This document shows positions 1-15,011 of a stretch of 40,000 nucleotides of DNA, piece by piece. Within the stretch, counting starts at the first letter, position 1; the number at the start of each line of letters is the position of its first letter. The stretch covers positions 1 to 40,000 of the forward strand of contig MCFG01000202.1 in assembly GCA_002104895.1 (NCBI GenBank). The letters run 5' to 3'. The translations under genes were made by a program, and so were the position numbers. The notes below the pieces were generated by a model. That model saw nothing but the letters and a program-made list of their open reading frames with translations. It did not search any database and was not told the DNA's origin. The DNA comes from Anaeromyces robustus (taxonomy: Eukaryota > Neocallimastigomycota > Neocallimastigomycetes > Neocallimastigales > Neocallimastigaceae).

Positions 1-1343
1 AGTGGTAGTAGTAGTAGTCTTAGTTTCTCTCTTTGGAATTCTGTTTGGAAGAGAAAGAAGCATGTAGATAACTTCTAATAAAACTAAAAGGAAAGCAAGG
101 AAGAGAAGAATTAAGACGGCTAAGAGTAACTTTCTTAAAGAAGAAGATTTAGCGTAGAACATTTGTTCATTAAGTAAACCACTTCTGTTACCAAGGAAAT
201 CAGTAATGCTAGATGGAACAGCACCAATAGTAATTCTGTTTAAGAAACTAGTAATACCGTTAACACCAAAGTTCATAACAAGGTACATAACAAGGTTGAA
301 GAAGAAGACCATGAAAATAAGTAATAAAACAATAATGTAAGTAATAGTGAATAACTTAATGTTGTTGTCTCTGAATTTGAATTGAGCTAATAAAATAAGA
401 GCAATGATAATTAAACAGATAATCCAGTTAATGTGGAACATCCATTTGAAAGCACTGAAGTAAGAGGAGACCTTGTGACCAGCAACCTTGTAGTTTAAGA
501 TGTTGTTCTTGAAAGTACCAATATCAACACCTTGGCTGTCCTTAGTTGGGTAAACCATGTAAGAATCGTCCTTGTTGAATTTAACGAACATATCTTGAAC
601 ATTTTCCCATTGGTTTTGTGGAACACCAGCACTAGATAAAACGTTAGAATCACGAGAAGCGAATAATTTCATAGCGTTTTGAGAAAGAAGTAATTTGTAG
701 ATTGGAATACCAAGATTTGGGAAAGAAGCTGGTAAAACTTCACTGACTAAATCGGAGAATTTGTTAGCAATGTTAAGAACAGAGGTTTGTCTGTCCATGT
801 TCATTTGACCTTCAGCTAACCAAATTCTGTTGAAAGGCCAGATGTTGTGCTTACCAGCGGCAGCAGCCACTATTTATATTATTAATAAATAAATAAAAAA
901 TAAAAAATAAATAGATTAATAAATATTATCTCAAAATATTTGATATTTTAAAATATTATTCTTTATTTATTAATAAAAAAAGATTTATTCATTCTATTTT
1001 CTTTTTTTTTTTCTTATTATTATCATCTACAACATTTATTTTAATTTATATACAAACATCCATTTATAAACATTCAATTGTTTTATTGTTTATATATATA
1101 AAAATCTCAATCCAAATAAAACATATAAACTATTTTAAAATATCTTTTATTTAAAAATCAATCAATCATTATATTTTTATTTTAAAACTTACAAATTAAT
1201 AAAATAACTGAAGCAATAAGAAGAAGGATGGATAACCACCAGAAGTTTCTTCTAAGCTTGTATTTGGTTGAACTTTCACCGTTAATGGTGGTTTTAGTAG
1301 TAGTGTGAGTAGTGTATTTATCGTTGGATCTTCCGAAAGCCAT
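1..1343 (-). CDS. Unrecognised four-helix membrane protein, 3' end cut by window edge
   Basis: Two exons are visible on the minus strand: 1343-1193 and 869-1, separated by a GT-AG intron of 323 bp; the phases agree (50 codons plus one base, completed by TG). At least 340 residues are encoded and the frame is still open at base 1, in a run of Thr codons. The start is the first ATG of the open frame, followed by MAFGRSNDKYTTH. Predicted helices lie at about residues 35-55, 197-214, 223-250 and 298-322. A soluble loop of about 140 residues with few charges and no Cys separates helices 1 and 2. This topology resembles claudin/Sur7-type proteins, but I see no diagnostic motif and assign no family. 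Codons favour AAC, TTC, AAG, GCT and GGT, unlike the AAT/TTT-rich genes further along, which suggests high expression. The exon structure is well supported; the function is unknown. Confidence 0.82.
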
Positions 1344-4300
1344 TTTTGATTTTCTTAAACTTTAAATTAAATTAATATTTTAAATATGATTTTTGTTATT
1401 TTTTTGTATTCTTAAAATTTAAATTAACTCTTAAAATAAAAAAAAAATTAAATTATATTTTTCACTTTTCTTTTTTTTTTAAAAAAAAATTGTTTTTTAA
1501 AAAAAATAAATATTATTAATAATATTTATTATAAAAAAAAAGAAAATTATGAAATTTTTAAATTAAATTAATGAATTATAATGACAATAAAAAAAAAAAA
1601 GAAAAAAGAAAAAATTTATATTTAGAGGCCAATTCCTTTTTTTTTATACTTTTTTTAAAAAAAATAAAAAAAAAAAAAATTATATATATTATGAAAAAAA
1701 AAAAATTTTTTTTTATTGTATAGAATGTAAATAAAAACTATAGTATAATATATTAACACAATTTATTATATTATATATTACAATAGTAATGTATCAAATA
1801 TATTATTAATATAATAATAATTATTAAATATATAATAAATAATAAATGTTTAAATAATATATAAATTATTATTAAAAAAAATTTTTTTTAATTAATTTTT
1901 AATTTTTTTTTTTATTTTATTTTTATTATATTTTTTTTTTATTTTTTTATTTTTTATACTAATGATGTCTTTTGCCAAATTATATTTAATAAAGTTTTTA
2001 TTATAATTAATTTTTTTTTTATAATACTTTTTTTTTTTTTTTTGATTTTTGATTTTTTTATTTTCTATATATTTTTTATATTATATAATTATATATTTTT
2101 AATGTATTATAAATATTATATTCAATTTAAATAATATTAATTATCAATATAAATTAAATCTATAAAAAATTGATTAAAAAAAAAAATTTTTTTTTTAACT
2201 ATTAACTCATTTTTTTTTATTATAATAAGAAAAAAAAAATTTTTTTTTTATATATATTATAATTTTTTTTTATTTACTAATAAAATATAAAATAAAATTA
2301 ATTGTTAATATATTGCCACCTTATAAATTATTATTAATTATAATATATGAAATCAGTTTAAAAATTAATTGAATACCATATATTAAAATTAACGAATAAA
2401 ATAAATAATTTTTAATAAAAAACAAATATATTTTAATATATAATATTTATTATAAATAAACTTTGAATATAAATTAATTAAAAGTAATATATTAATATTA
2501 TATGTACAATATATATTTTTAATATAATAAAAAAGATAAAGATTTAAACTTAATAATAAACTATATAAAAAAGTTTATATTGTAATACATTGATAATATA
2601 TATAAAATATATATATAATGTATTATTATTTAATTAAATAATATATATAAAATTAAATAGTAAATAGGTTAGTATCGATGGTTATATAATAACATAATTA
2701 TTAAAAATAATGGTTAAATCATAGAATAATATTATTATATATATAATAAAATTTAATTTATATAATATTATAAAACATTAAGTGTAATACAATATATTAA
2801 AAATAAAATAAAGCATATAAATATTTTGTTATAGAATCAATTAAAATATATGAAACAGTATATTGCAATATATAAATAAAATGTGTTAAATAAAGAATAT
2901 ATAAATGTAAGTATTTTGTTATAATTAAAAATAAATAATACGATCGTTAAATAATAAGTATTTAATATTATTAATCTGTTATTAAATTATTATAAAATAT
3001 TATATTTAAAAAAGAATAATATAATAATAAAAATAATAAAATTAATAATAAAAAGAAAAAAAGAAATAGAAAGAAATAGTACAAGAAAATAATGATAAAA
3101 AATAAGAAATAATATAATAAAGAAATAATAAAATATAATATAATATAATATAATATAGTTATTAAATATTAAAAGTATTTTAATATATTAAAATTAAAAT
3201 AAAAAACTATAATAAATTTTATATTATTATTTATTATTTATATGATTATTTATTATTTAGTATTACTAATTTTTTATTATAAATGAATAAAACTTTTTTT
3301 TTTAATAAAAATGTTACACAAAATAAGGATTTACTATAATTAAATAAGAAATAATATAAAAATAATATATAAATAGTATACAAGGAATATATTTCATTAA
3401 AATTATAATATTACACAATAAAAAATATATATTAAAAAAAATTTAAAAAAAAAAAAAATTTCTGAAATAGCATATAAATAATTAAGCCACTTTATTAAAT
3501 AAAAAAAAATATAAAATTATTTACATTATAATAAATTGACTAATACAATAATTTAAAAAAAAAAAAAAACGGATAAATAATGAATAATGAATAATTATTA
3601 AAAAAAAAAAAAATTATTTATAAATCTTTATATACTAATAGAATTAATCATTATATTATTGATTTATCTAATTAAATATATATTTATTCATCTACTTTTT
3701 TTTTTTTTACAATTATGAATAACTATTAATAAAAATAAAAAAAAAAAAGTACAAAAATTATAGTATTTGGTAGGTTAAATAAATAATTAGTAGTAAATAA
3801 TTCTTTACCTATATAAGAAAACGTACTTTAATAATGTTACTCTTATAATATTATTAGAGTAGGAATAAATTTATATTTAATAAATAGTAAAGAAAATACT
3901 TTAAAAGTTAAAATCAATTCTAATATTATTAATAAATTTCAAAAGAAAAAGAAATAATAATATTATAACTATATTAAAATATAAACAAAATAAAGAATTA
4001 ATATAAAAATATATAAATAAAATAATAATAGAAAAACTAAACTATTTATTAATAATATTAAAAAGAATAATTTAATAGTTTGAACTATATAATTATTTAT
4101 ATTTAATTTATATATTATCTATTAAATATCAATTAATTTAAAAATATATAAAGAAAAAGGGAAAATATAATCAATTTATTTTTAATTTTATTTTCAAAGT
4201 ATTCTCCTTTTTTTTATTATTAATATTATATTTTTTTTTATTTTTCAAAAAAAAAAATAAAAAAAAAAAAAAACTGATATTAAATAATATTTATTAAAAC

Positions 4301-4780
4301 TGAGAAAAATAAAAAAAGAAGTTAATATTTAATATTTTATTAAATAATGAGATTTCTTAAATAAAATAAAATATAATAAAATATAATAAATTGTTCTTCT
4401 AATTTCTTAACTATTATAAATTAATTTCTATAATAATTTTTGTAGTCCTATCCTATTTTATTTTAATATTACATTTCTTTTTTTATATTACATTATATTA
4501 CATTATATGATATGATAGTTAATTTCTAATTCTAATAGAAAAATTATTTTAATACAATTAATTTTTAATTATTATATAATAAAAAATAAAAATAAAATGG
4601 TGTTATTTTTTTTATTTACATTTATATTATATAATAATTTATATTAGAATATAATTTAAATTTTATTAGTTATTAAATTAATCAATGTAATGTAATACAA
4701 ATATAACATTCATATTTAAATTTTTTTTATTGCTTTGTTTTTTTTTTGTTATTTTTTTTTAAAAAAAGCATTAAACAAAT
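1344..4780. other. Gene-free AT-rich stretch upstream of the membrane protein gene
   Basis: Homopolymer A and T runs and scattered short AT words dominate. No open frame of useful length, no splice-linked exons and no tRNA-like segment could be seen on either strand. The first few hundred bases presumably contain the promoter and 5' UTR of the minus-strand membrane protein gene, but no defined motif stands out. Confidence 0.7.
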
Positions 4781-4786
4781 GTATTT

Positions 4787-4873
<87 letters not shown>

Positions 4874-4906
4874 TATATTTATTTATATATTTATTTATTT
4901 ATATAT

Positions 4907-4949
<43 letters not shown>

Positions 4950-4952
4950 TAT
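4787..4952. repeat. Long (TTTA)n microsatellite
   Basis: About 165 bp of TTTA units, interrupted around 4870-4905 by TATA-containing variants. It gives rise to meaningless open frames of the FIYL type on the plus strand. It is the longest pure tetranucleotide array in the window. Confidence 0.95.
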
Positions 4953-7244
4953 AAATTTATGTATTATAATGATTATTCATACATTTATTTTTAATTTTTT
5001 TTAATATTAAATATGATTAGGTTTAGTAAAAAAAATTAATAATTTGAATTTGTCTCCTATAAGGTAGTTTAATAGAGTAAAACTTTATTTTATAATAAAA
5101 TGATAAACAAACTAGTTACAATTTATATAATAGAATATAAACATATAATAATATATAATAGAATCAATATATAATAAAAAATATTATTTATTTTAATATA
5201 ATAAAAATATATTTTAATATAAAATAATATAACAAAATTTGACAAATGTTTTTTTTTTTTTTAAAATTATTAATAATTAGTTTAACAAGAAATATTTCAT
5301 TATTTAAATTTTTATTTATTTTTATTTTTTTTGCTTTGTTAACTTTGTTATTATACAATTTTATTAAAAAAAACAAAAAAAAAAAAAAAAAAAAAGATTA
5401 TTTAAAATATACATAAAGTTTTTAGTTTTTTTTTTAATGAAGTATAGCCGTTTTACTTAAAATTATTGATAATAGTTGATAAAAATAATATTGATTATAC
5501 ACATTTATTCTTTAATAACAATTATCAACATTCATACTTATTAGTATATTAGTAATAATTAATAATTAAAAAATAAGATTTTATGTAATTTATCTTTTGT
5601 TATATTGTTTTATTAAATATGGTTATCATTTATTTATTTATTCATGAATTGATGGATTATTAATGTTATAAATTTTTATTTTCATTTAAAAAAAAAAGAA
5701 AAAACGAATAAAGAATTTCTAACGAAATAAATATGAATATAAACACACTAAAATAATCACAAATATATCAAATATTTTTGAAATGGGAAAAAGGAAACAT
5801 TTTAATAATAATAAAAATTAGACAAATCTATTCTTTTTTTTTTTTTTCTTTCTATTTTAAATATACTAAATATACAAACAAATAATTCATATATTCATTA
5901 GTAGTAGTAACTTTTATTTTTTAATGAAGTAAAAAAACAAAGCTACTCTTCCTAAAAAAATTTATTTATATAAACATATAATTTATTTATTTATAAATAT
6001 TAAATTTATTTATATTTATATTTATTTATTTACTTATTTATTTATTTATTCATATTATAAATATCAAATAAATAATTTTAATTAATTAAATCCATTTTTA
6101 CTTAATAACAATTTATTTATAAAAATATATTATATAATACATTATAATATATATTAATTATTTGAAGCAACATAAATATATTATTATAACAATTAATTAT
6201 AAATATATAATTAATTCAAATAAGTTTAAAAAAAAATTATATATTTTAATTTAAAAAAAAAAATGTTATTTTTTTTTATTAAAACAACTAACTATTAAAA
6301 AGGAAAAAAAAAATTTACATATTACATTTTTGAATCAAAAAAGGAAATAGTTTAATTAGAGTATACAAAAATATTAGAAATAAATCAATAATTATTTAAT
6401 ATTTAATATTTATATAATATTTATCTATTTAATAATTATTATTATTTATTAATATATAAAAATGTATTAAATATATATGATATATATTAATATATATTAT
6501 AAAGACTAATGAAATTTAATAAATAAATATGATTTAAATAGAAATTAAATGTATTATAATATATTTTAATATAATACCTTAAATATTTAATATTTAATTA
6601 TATTTAATTAAAAATTTATACACAAAAATAATTGTTTCAATTATAAAATAATTGCAAGAAAAATTAAAAAAAAAGAATTAAAAAAAAAAAAACATTTTTT
6701 CAATTACTTTAATTTTTTAGCCTCTTTTTATTTATATATATAATTAAATTAAATATTTATAATAAATTTTAATATATATTTTAATATAATAACAATATAT
6801 ATTAAATAAATTGACATATAAAAATATTTATATCATTTATAATATTTTTATAATTTATTTTATCGTATGGAATCACGTTTTTATATATAGATAATATAAA
6901 AAAATGAGGATAAAATTAATAAGTTATAAGTTAAAATAAAAAAAATAAAAAAAGATATATATATAATAAAAAATAAAAAATAAAAAATATATGAATTAAA
7001 ATTTTTTATTTTAACAATATAAAAATTTTTTTAAAAATAATTAACAACACTAAGGAAAGGAGAGGAAAGGAAAGGAGTCTGAAATGAATTCTAAGTAGCT
7101 TTAAAAAAGAGCATAAGATTTTTTTATTGTTATGTTATGATGATGAAATAATTTTAATTGAAAAAGTTATATATGTTACATTATAAATTATAATAAATAA
7201 TATTTAAATGAATATACCAAAATAGATAATTATTCATTTTATAG

Positions 7245-7316
7245 TAATGAGTAAAAAACATGTCTTTTTTTTTTATTGTGTTTTAATGAGTAAAAAAAAA
7301 CATGTTTTTTTTTATT
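7245..7316. repeat. Imperfect direct repeat, two ~33-bp copies
   Basis: The unit begins TAATGAGTAAAAAA, continues through CATGT and ends in a T run. The first copy spans about 7245-7276 and the second about 7283-7316. They differ mainly in homopolymer length. No coding potential is visible. Confidence 0.6.
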
Positions 7317-7904
7317 ATTATTATTATTTTGTATTATTCTCTATGAAATATATTCCTTAGTATTTATAAATTTAAGTTTAAAATTATGCTTTTAAAGAAA
7401 AAAAAAGTAATTATGTTTAATATATATTGAATGAATAAATTATTTTTCTACAAAGTAATGTTAGACAAACCTATTACAAAACATAAATAAAAAAAATTTT
7501 TTTTTTTTATATTTATATTTATATATTCATATTTTTTTTTTTTTTTTGGATACACAAAAGCATTTTATTCTATTTTTGGATTTTTGTTTATGTTATTTGA
7601 TTTATAATTGTTCAACATAAATTTATGTAATATAAAACTTATATTATTAAAAATCATAAGATTATCCAATGAATATATTATATTTATTGGATAATTAAAT
7701 TATAAAAAAAAAAAATAATAATAATAATTGATAAATAATATTGGCACATCCTTTCTTGACAGAATTAATTTTAACATAAAAAAAAAAGACTTATTACATA
7801 ATTATTAAATTATTAATAAATTTAAAGTCTCCTTCTTTATCCTTATATTACTAATTATTATTACTGTTTTAATGATTGTGATTAATAATAAATTAATGTC
7901 TTTA

Positions 7905-7935
<31 letters not shown>

Positions 7936-8280
7936 GCCCTATTTATTTATTTTATATTTATTCATTCATTTATTACTTATTAGATATTCATTTTAAAGAT
8001 GGCATTACTTTGTTTTTTTTTTTTTATTTTCTTTAAATTTATTTATATCATCTATGGTATAAAATAAAATAAATGCAATAAATCAAACAGTCTATGCTAT
8101 GTTATGCTATGATATTATTATATTTTATATTTTATATTTTAAAATTTATATTTATATTTTATATTTTAAATAATTTTAATTTATAGATTAATAATAAAAT
8201 TTTTAAAGTTTATAAAGTATATCAGAATTTTTAATTTTTTTTAATTAATGATCTTAGGTAAAAATTAAATAAAATCAAAT

Positions 8281-8321
8281 AAAATTAAATAAAATAAAAT
8301 AAAATAAAATAAAATAAAATA
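8281..8321. repeat. (AAAAT)n microsatellite
   Basis: A short pentanucleotide array, preceded by degenerate AAATC and AAATT units. It lies in the gene desert. Confidence 0.85.
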
Positions 8322-10572
8322 TAAAATATTATCATTTACAAGAAAAACTTTTTATTTTTATTTCTCTTTTTTTCAATAATAAAGAAGGTTTCTATTGAAT
8401 TATATAGTTGGTAAAAACATATATGAAAAAAAATAATTAAATAATAAAACTTTAATATGAAAAAAAAAAGTTTTAACTTTTAATTAAAAAAAGAAATTAA
8501 TGTTTAAAATATTTTATATATAAAAAAATATAAAAAAAAATTACTATAATTTTTCATTTATTCAATTTTTTTTTCTGCTATACAATTATAACTATATGTT
8601 TCATTCTTATATACCTATTATTATTAATTTATTTATTTATTTATTTATTTATTGTTTAATTACTATTTATTAATTTTACAATATTTTTATTATTTTTCCA
8701 TTATTCCTGTTTTTTAATTTTTTTATTTTTCATCTTTGTGAATATTTTTTCTGTAAATTTGTTAAGTACTTATTAATATATTAATATAACAATTATATTA
8801 ATAGAAAATTGATTAATTATATAATAATTAAATATTAATCTTATTTATCATATTTAAAATATAAAAATAATAATTTAGGATTTATTAAATAATATTTATT
8901 TAATGGCTATACTTTTTATTTTTATTTTTTTTTCTCTTTCTCATTATTATATTATATTCTATTTTTCCAAATTAATTAATATATTCAAAATATAATGAAA
9001 TATATTAAACCATATAATAAAATAAATTAAAAAAAATTCATCCTAAATTTTTTTTTAATATAATTATGATGATTTTAATTTCTTTAAATTTTTTTTTTTT
9101 TTGATTTTTATTAATATTAAAATTATATTATATTATATTTATATTTATATTATTTTATTTATTTTTTATTTGTCTATTTAATAAAAATTATTATTCATAT
9201 ATAAAATAACTATTCAAATAATGTAAATGAGTAATAAGATATAATATCTATAGGAGAATTAAAAGATTAGGTTTAATTATAATAATTTTTTTATAAATAA
9301 TAATTCCAAATAAACAGAATAAATATAATACAATTCACTTATGTTAGATTTAAGGCTTGAAATAAATATAAAAATATAAAAATATTATTATGACCAATCA
9401 TTAAGCAAAGTTTTTTTTTTTTTTTTTTTTAAAAAAAGTGTTAATATATATAAATGTATTAATGTATTAAACAATGAAATTGACAATTTTTATTATTATT
9501 TGTTATGATTGTGTGTATCATAATCTTTTCTAAGAATAAAAAAAAAGTATGAAAGAAAAAAAATATAGAAAATGTTGATATTATGATAACGTATAAAACA
9601 TTATTTTTTTATATTCTTTAAACTAAATAAAAAGAGTACTTAATTGGATTTATTATCAGTATTATTAATTATATTATATTTTTGTTAACTTTAATTATCT
9701 TTTTGTTACGTTTTAAAAAAAAAACGAAATAGAAATATGAATATAAAGAAAGAAATGAGATATGAATACGAATCTGTTGTTGCATGCCATTCAAAATTAA
9801 AAATGAAATTAATTAATAAAAAAATACTATTTTTTAACCATAAAAATATTTTTTGATTTTTTTTTTTTTACTATTTTATGTTCATATTTTTAGGTTAACA
9901 TATTTAATAATAAAAAAAAATATATAATAAATTATATTATACAATACACTGTAATATATTATTTAGTATAAAATTTTTATTTTACTCAAAGTTTTACCAT
10001 TTAAAGAAATTTCTTTATATTAAATAAATAAAAAAAAAATTCAAAAAAAAAATTGAACAAAAATAGTAATAATTTAAATAAGGAAAATTTTTTTAAAAGT
10101 ATTACTGATTAATTCTGCTATAAAAAAAAAATTTTTTTTTCTTTTTATTATGTATAATTATTGTTAAGATGAAACATTTTTTTTTCCTTTTTTTTTTTCC
10201 TTTTTTTTATACACATTGATTAAAAATATTATTATTATTTTTTTTTGTATTCATAATCACTTTAAAAATAAAATAGATATAACTTTCAATATTTCAAAGG
10301 TTCCATGTACTGTTTTTTTTTTTTTAAAAATATATTATGCATAAAATAATATAATAATTAAGTATAAAAATAACCATACGAAAATAAGAATATGCAATTA
10401 ACCTTTCAATATGTAATGAATTATTATTTTTTTTTCCATTGAAAGATTTCAATGTGTGGAATAAATGTTTATTTTCACTTAAAAATAAATAAAAAAAAGA
10501 AACGATTATAATTATAATTTAAAAAAAAAAATAATACGTAGATGTAACACACACCTGTGTCATTAATAACTG

Positions 10573-10611
10573 CATTTTTTTATATATGTAAATTACATAT
10601 ATAAAAAAATG
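10573..10611. repeat. Perfect 39-bp palindrome (19-bp arms, 1-nt loop)
   Basis: Arm 10573-10591 reads CATTTTTTTATATATGTAA and its exact reverse complement lies at 10593-10611, with one A between. The arms are not a simple dinucleotide repeat. The site could form a cruciform, or a hairpin if transcribed. No gene is near it. Confidence 0.9.
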
Positions 10612-11448
10612 GAATTAATAAATAAAAAAACTAGCTTACATCAAAAAAAACTTTGTTTATATTTATCAAACTGTAAAGATTGTTATAATATAAAAAAAAC
10701 TTAATTCATTTAGAGGATTAAACAATTTTTAATTATACCTTTTCTTTTTATTCATAATATTTATTATATTTATAATATTTATTATATTTATTATATATTT
10801 ATTCATTTTATGTTTCTATTTTTTTAAATAGTTTTTCCATAAGCCAATTTCATTGTGTAATTTGAAATAAATTAATTATATATTTATTATCAATACATTT
10901 ATAATAAATAAAACCATTACATAAATATAAATAATAAATAAAATGAATATATAAATAAATATAAATAATAAATAAAATGAATATATAAATAAACAAATAA
11001 ATAAATAAATAATTAAATAAATAAATAAATATTGGTATAAATTAACTAATAATTTGTTAATAATAATTAAAATTAACAAAAAAATAGTTTTATATAACAG
11101 AATAATAATAAAATAAAATAAAATAAAATAATTTAATAAATCTAATATAGAAAATATTATAATTATAATAAATTATATAAAATTATTAAATCAATATAAT
11201 AAATTATTAAATAAATATTTATATTATATATATAAATTATAAATTGTATTATATTATATTATATTATATTATATTATATTGTATTATATTTTTCTAAACA
11301 TTATTTATTTATTTATATTCAATATATACAAATAATAAATATTCCGTTTTGGGGTTTATTATAAACAATCCATAAATATAAATAATGGAATAATATAAAA
11401 ATAAAATATTGATAAATAAATAAATGAATGGATGAATAAATAAATATA

Positions 11449-11479
<31 letters not shown>

Positions 11480-14400
11480 ATTAAACATTTTTTTTACTAC
11501 ATAAAAATTAGCAATAAGCATTAGGCATTATGAGAATATTATATTACTTGTTTAAGGTAATTTTTATTAATTATTTCCTTTTTATCAAAAAAAAAAAAAA
11601 ATTATTTTTTTCCCAAAAAAGGATAACATGATGCAATGTCATGTAATGTCCTATAATGATAGATAAAAATAAAAATTAAACTGCTATTATATTGCATACA
11701 AAAATTATAATAAGAATTACATAATTTATATAATTACATTATTTACATGAATGATCTGTGTTACTTGTATCTCAAAAAAAAAAAAAAAAAAAAAAGATAA
11801 AATTATTTTAAGAAAAAAAAAACTTTTTTTTTTTTTGAGATACAATGAATAATGAATAATAATGAATAAAATAATAATTATAATAAAATACAAACAAATA
11901 AAAATAATATATTAAAAAGGATATAAATTTGATACAATTTGATAAAATTAAATAATGAAAAACTGTCACAGTTACAGCTATAAATATATGAATATATTTA
12001 TAAAAAAAGAGAAGAGAAAAAAAAAAAAAAAAAAAAAAGACAAAATTGATAATATAATGACGATGTAATAAGAAAAAAAAATTTGTTATTTATTTATTAT
12101 AATGATCAATACAATCAATTTTATGCATTCAAAAAATTATTTACTTATTTAATTATTTTGATGTATTTCCTAAATTTAATTAATCTTAAAATGTTCCTTG
12201 TATTCTTTTTAACTTTAAGAAACTTTTTTTTTTTTCATCATTTTTACCTATCTTTATAAACTAAATAAATAAAAAAAATAAATAAAAATATAAACATTGG
12301 GATAAATCTTTATTAATATTATTATTAAAGATTTATTTTTTTTTTCTTTTTCCTTTATATCTTTTCTAGATACTCTTCTTTTCTTTTTTATGAATTCTAT
12401 TTTGTATTTTTTGTTTAATAGAAAATGAACACAATTTTAATATATTTAATATTTAATATTCTATTCTAAATTCATTATATTTTTATATTTTATATATTAT
12501 TTATTATTTACTATTATATATTTATATTTAATTATATAAACTATATATTAATTATTATATATTAAGTAAAACTTAAAACAGGATAAATTTTTATATTAGA
12601 TTAGTGATGATTCTTTTTTTTCTTTATATTAATAATAAATAATTATATATTATTATTATTATTATTATATAATTATATATTTATTATTTATTTTATTTAA
12701 ATTTATATATTTATTATTATATTATTAATTTAATAATTTTATTTCTTTTTGTTATATGAGTTTATTTAATATTTAATTATTATATATTTAATTGTTATAT
12801 ATATTTAATACATTTATTTAATATATATTTATGTATTTATTTTAATATTTATTCATACATTTATTTTATATTAATTATGTATTTACATTAGGTGTATTTA
12901 TTTATATTGTTTATTAATAAGTAATTTATTATTATCTTAAATATCAAAAGCTTAGCTTTAATATATAAATATTTTTAAAAAAAAAAAAAACAAATTTTTT
13001 GTTTATATTAAAAATATGTATCATACTTTATATATAATAATTAAAAATCTATAATAAATAATATATAATAAAATATAATAAATAAAATATTATAAATATT
13101 ATAAATAATATAAATATTATAAATAATATAATAAATATTATAAATGATATAAATAATATAAATAATAAAATATATTACATATACTTAATAATTATATTTA
13201 TTATGTAAGTAAAAAAAAAAAAAAAGTTTTATCATTATCTTTAATATACAAATATGTTCATATTAAAATTAAATTTTTTTTACTGTATTACTAATAATTT
13301 ATTTAATTTATATTTATTTATTTATTTACTTATTTTTGTTTATCATTCCAATCATTAATAAATGAAAACTTTATTACATATTTGAAAAGGTGGCAATTAT
13401 CTTTTAAAATAAATTTTATTAAAAACAAAAATAAATAAATGAATGATCATTAATATATAAATAAATAAATAAATAAATAAATAAAAAATATTTTATATAT
13501 TATTATTATTTATAATTGATTTATTATATAATTATAATTATTATTGATAGTTTTTTTTTTTTTTACTAAAAATGGCTAAAAAAAAATAATTTAATAAAAT
13601 TGTTAATTTTTTTTATTATTTATTATTTTTATTTTTAATCAATTAAACACTATATAACTTATTAATACAGTTGTTGTTGTCAGGTCAGTATGGTTAATTT
13701 TATTATTTTAATATTTATTATTTTTAGTAATAATAATCATTAATTTTTATCATACTAAATTTATATATTTTATATTTCATATTTTATTTCTTATCAATAA
13801 TAAAATAATAAAATAATAAAATAATAGAATAATATTATTAATATTTTTATTATTATACAATTTTTTTTATATTAAATTGTAATATTATTTCCTTTTATGT
13901 TTTATTCTTTATATTTAATTTTTATAATATTATTATTTTTTTTCAATGTTAATAATATATTATTTAGAAGAAAAAAAAAATAAAAAAAGTATTAAAAAGT
14001 ATGAAAAAAATTAAAATAATAATGAATTAATAAAAATAAAATATATGTATTATATATATTTTTAATTTTTAATAAAATAGAAAACCAAAAAAACAAAACT
14101 TTTTTTATTTTAATAATCAATTATTGTTTCTTATTATTTTTTAGTTATTGTAGAAAATATTTAAATAATTATTATATATGATATATTTCTTTATTTATCA
14201 TTATTATTAAAAATCAAAATAGAATAAAAAAAATTCTATCTATTATATCATTATTATAAAAAAAATCAAACTTCCATATATTTTAATTTTTCATTTCATT
14301 TTAATAAATAACTCTTTTCTTTTTCTCTTTCTAATTTTTTTTTTTTTAAAATAAAAACTATAATAATTATTAATAATCATAAAAGTAAAAAAAAAAAATT

Positions 14401-15011
14401 AATAAATGAATAATAAAATGTAATAGTATGAATAATTATTATTTAACATATTGAATGGATATTTATAACAATATTTTTAATATAGTTGTATATTGTATTA
14501 TATCATTATAATCATTATTATTATAAATAATTCTTTAGGATATATTAAATAATTAAATAAAACAATAACAATAATATTAATAAGAAATCTTTAATTTTTA
14601 AAAAAAGCTTTAGGCATCATTGATATATTTATTTATTTATTTATTTATTATCAATTTTTCTATTGATATTAATAGTGTGGTTATATTTTCGTTTTTTTAT
14701 ACATTTCAAATATGTAATTTTAATTAGTATTATTTTTATTATTAATTAATTATCTGAATTTTTTATTTATTAATTAATTATTTATTCATTCATTTAATAC
14801 ATTTAATACTTAATATTTATTTATTTATTTATTTATCTATTTATTTATTTATTTATTATAAATATCATAAATATTAAAAAAAAAAATTTAAAATGTTTTA
14901 ATGTTTCACAAATCTGAGTTTTGAAGATTATTTTTTTTTCTCCTCTTTTAATTGATATTTATTAATAATTATGACTTTTTAATGAATTATTTATTAATTG
15001 GATATTTTGTA
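10612..15011. other. Gene-free AT-rich stretch with AAAT and TTATA arrays
   Basis: The stretch contains degenerate (AAAT)n near 10940-11030 and 11450-11480, (TTATA)n near 11246-11290, and many A/T runs. Open frames here are repeat translations such as IYLFIYLF. No supported gene or RNA was found. Confidence 0.65.
11246..11290. repeat. (TTATA)n microsatellite
   Basis: About nine ATTAT/TTATA units, the last with a G substitution. It lies between two degenerate AAAT arrays in the gene desert. Confidence 0.85.

Larger units (their letters stand above)
5005..10570. other. Gene-free AT-rich stretch
   Basis: No coding segment with exon-like composition could be found. The stretch holds A/T homopolymers, a pentanucleotide (AAAAT)n array near 8281-8321, a near-duplicate 33-bp unit near 7245-7316 and a 26-base all-purine G-containing tract at 7052-7077. 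Otherwise I see nothing in it. Confidence 0.65.

Noticed and set aside
4735-5004. Two overlapping open frames translating to repeated FIYL
   Set aside because: They are translations of the (TTTA)n microsatellite, with no coding evidence.
5053-5100. Sequence resembling the D-arm of an organellar tRNA (TAGTTTAATAGAGTAAAAC)
   Set aside because: No consistent acceptor or T-arm can be folded, and the likely host lineage has no mitochondrial genome. Chance in AT-rich DNA is more likely.
10876-11521. Two minus-strand open frames rich in Ile, Leu, Phe and Tyr
   Set aside because: They arise from degenerate AAAT arrays and lack any protein-like composition.
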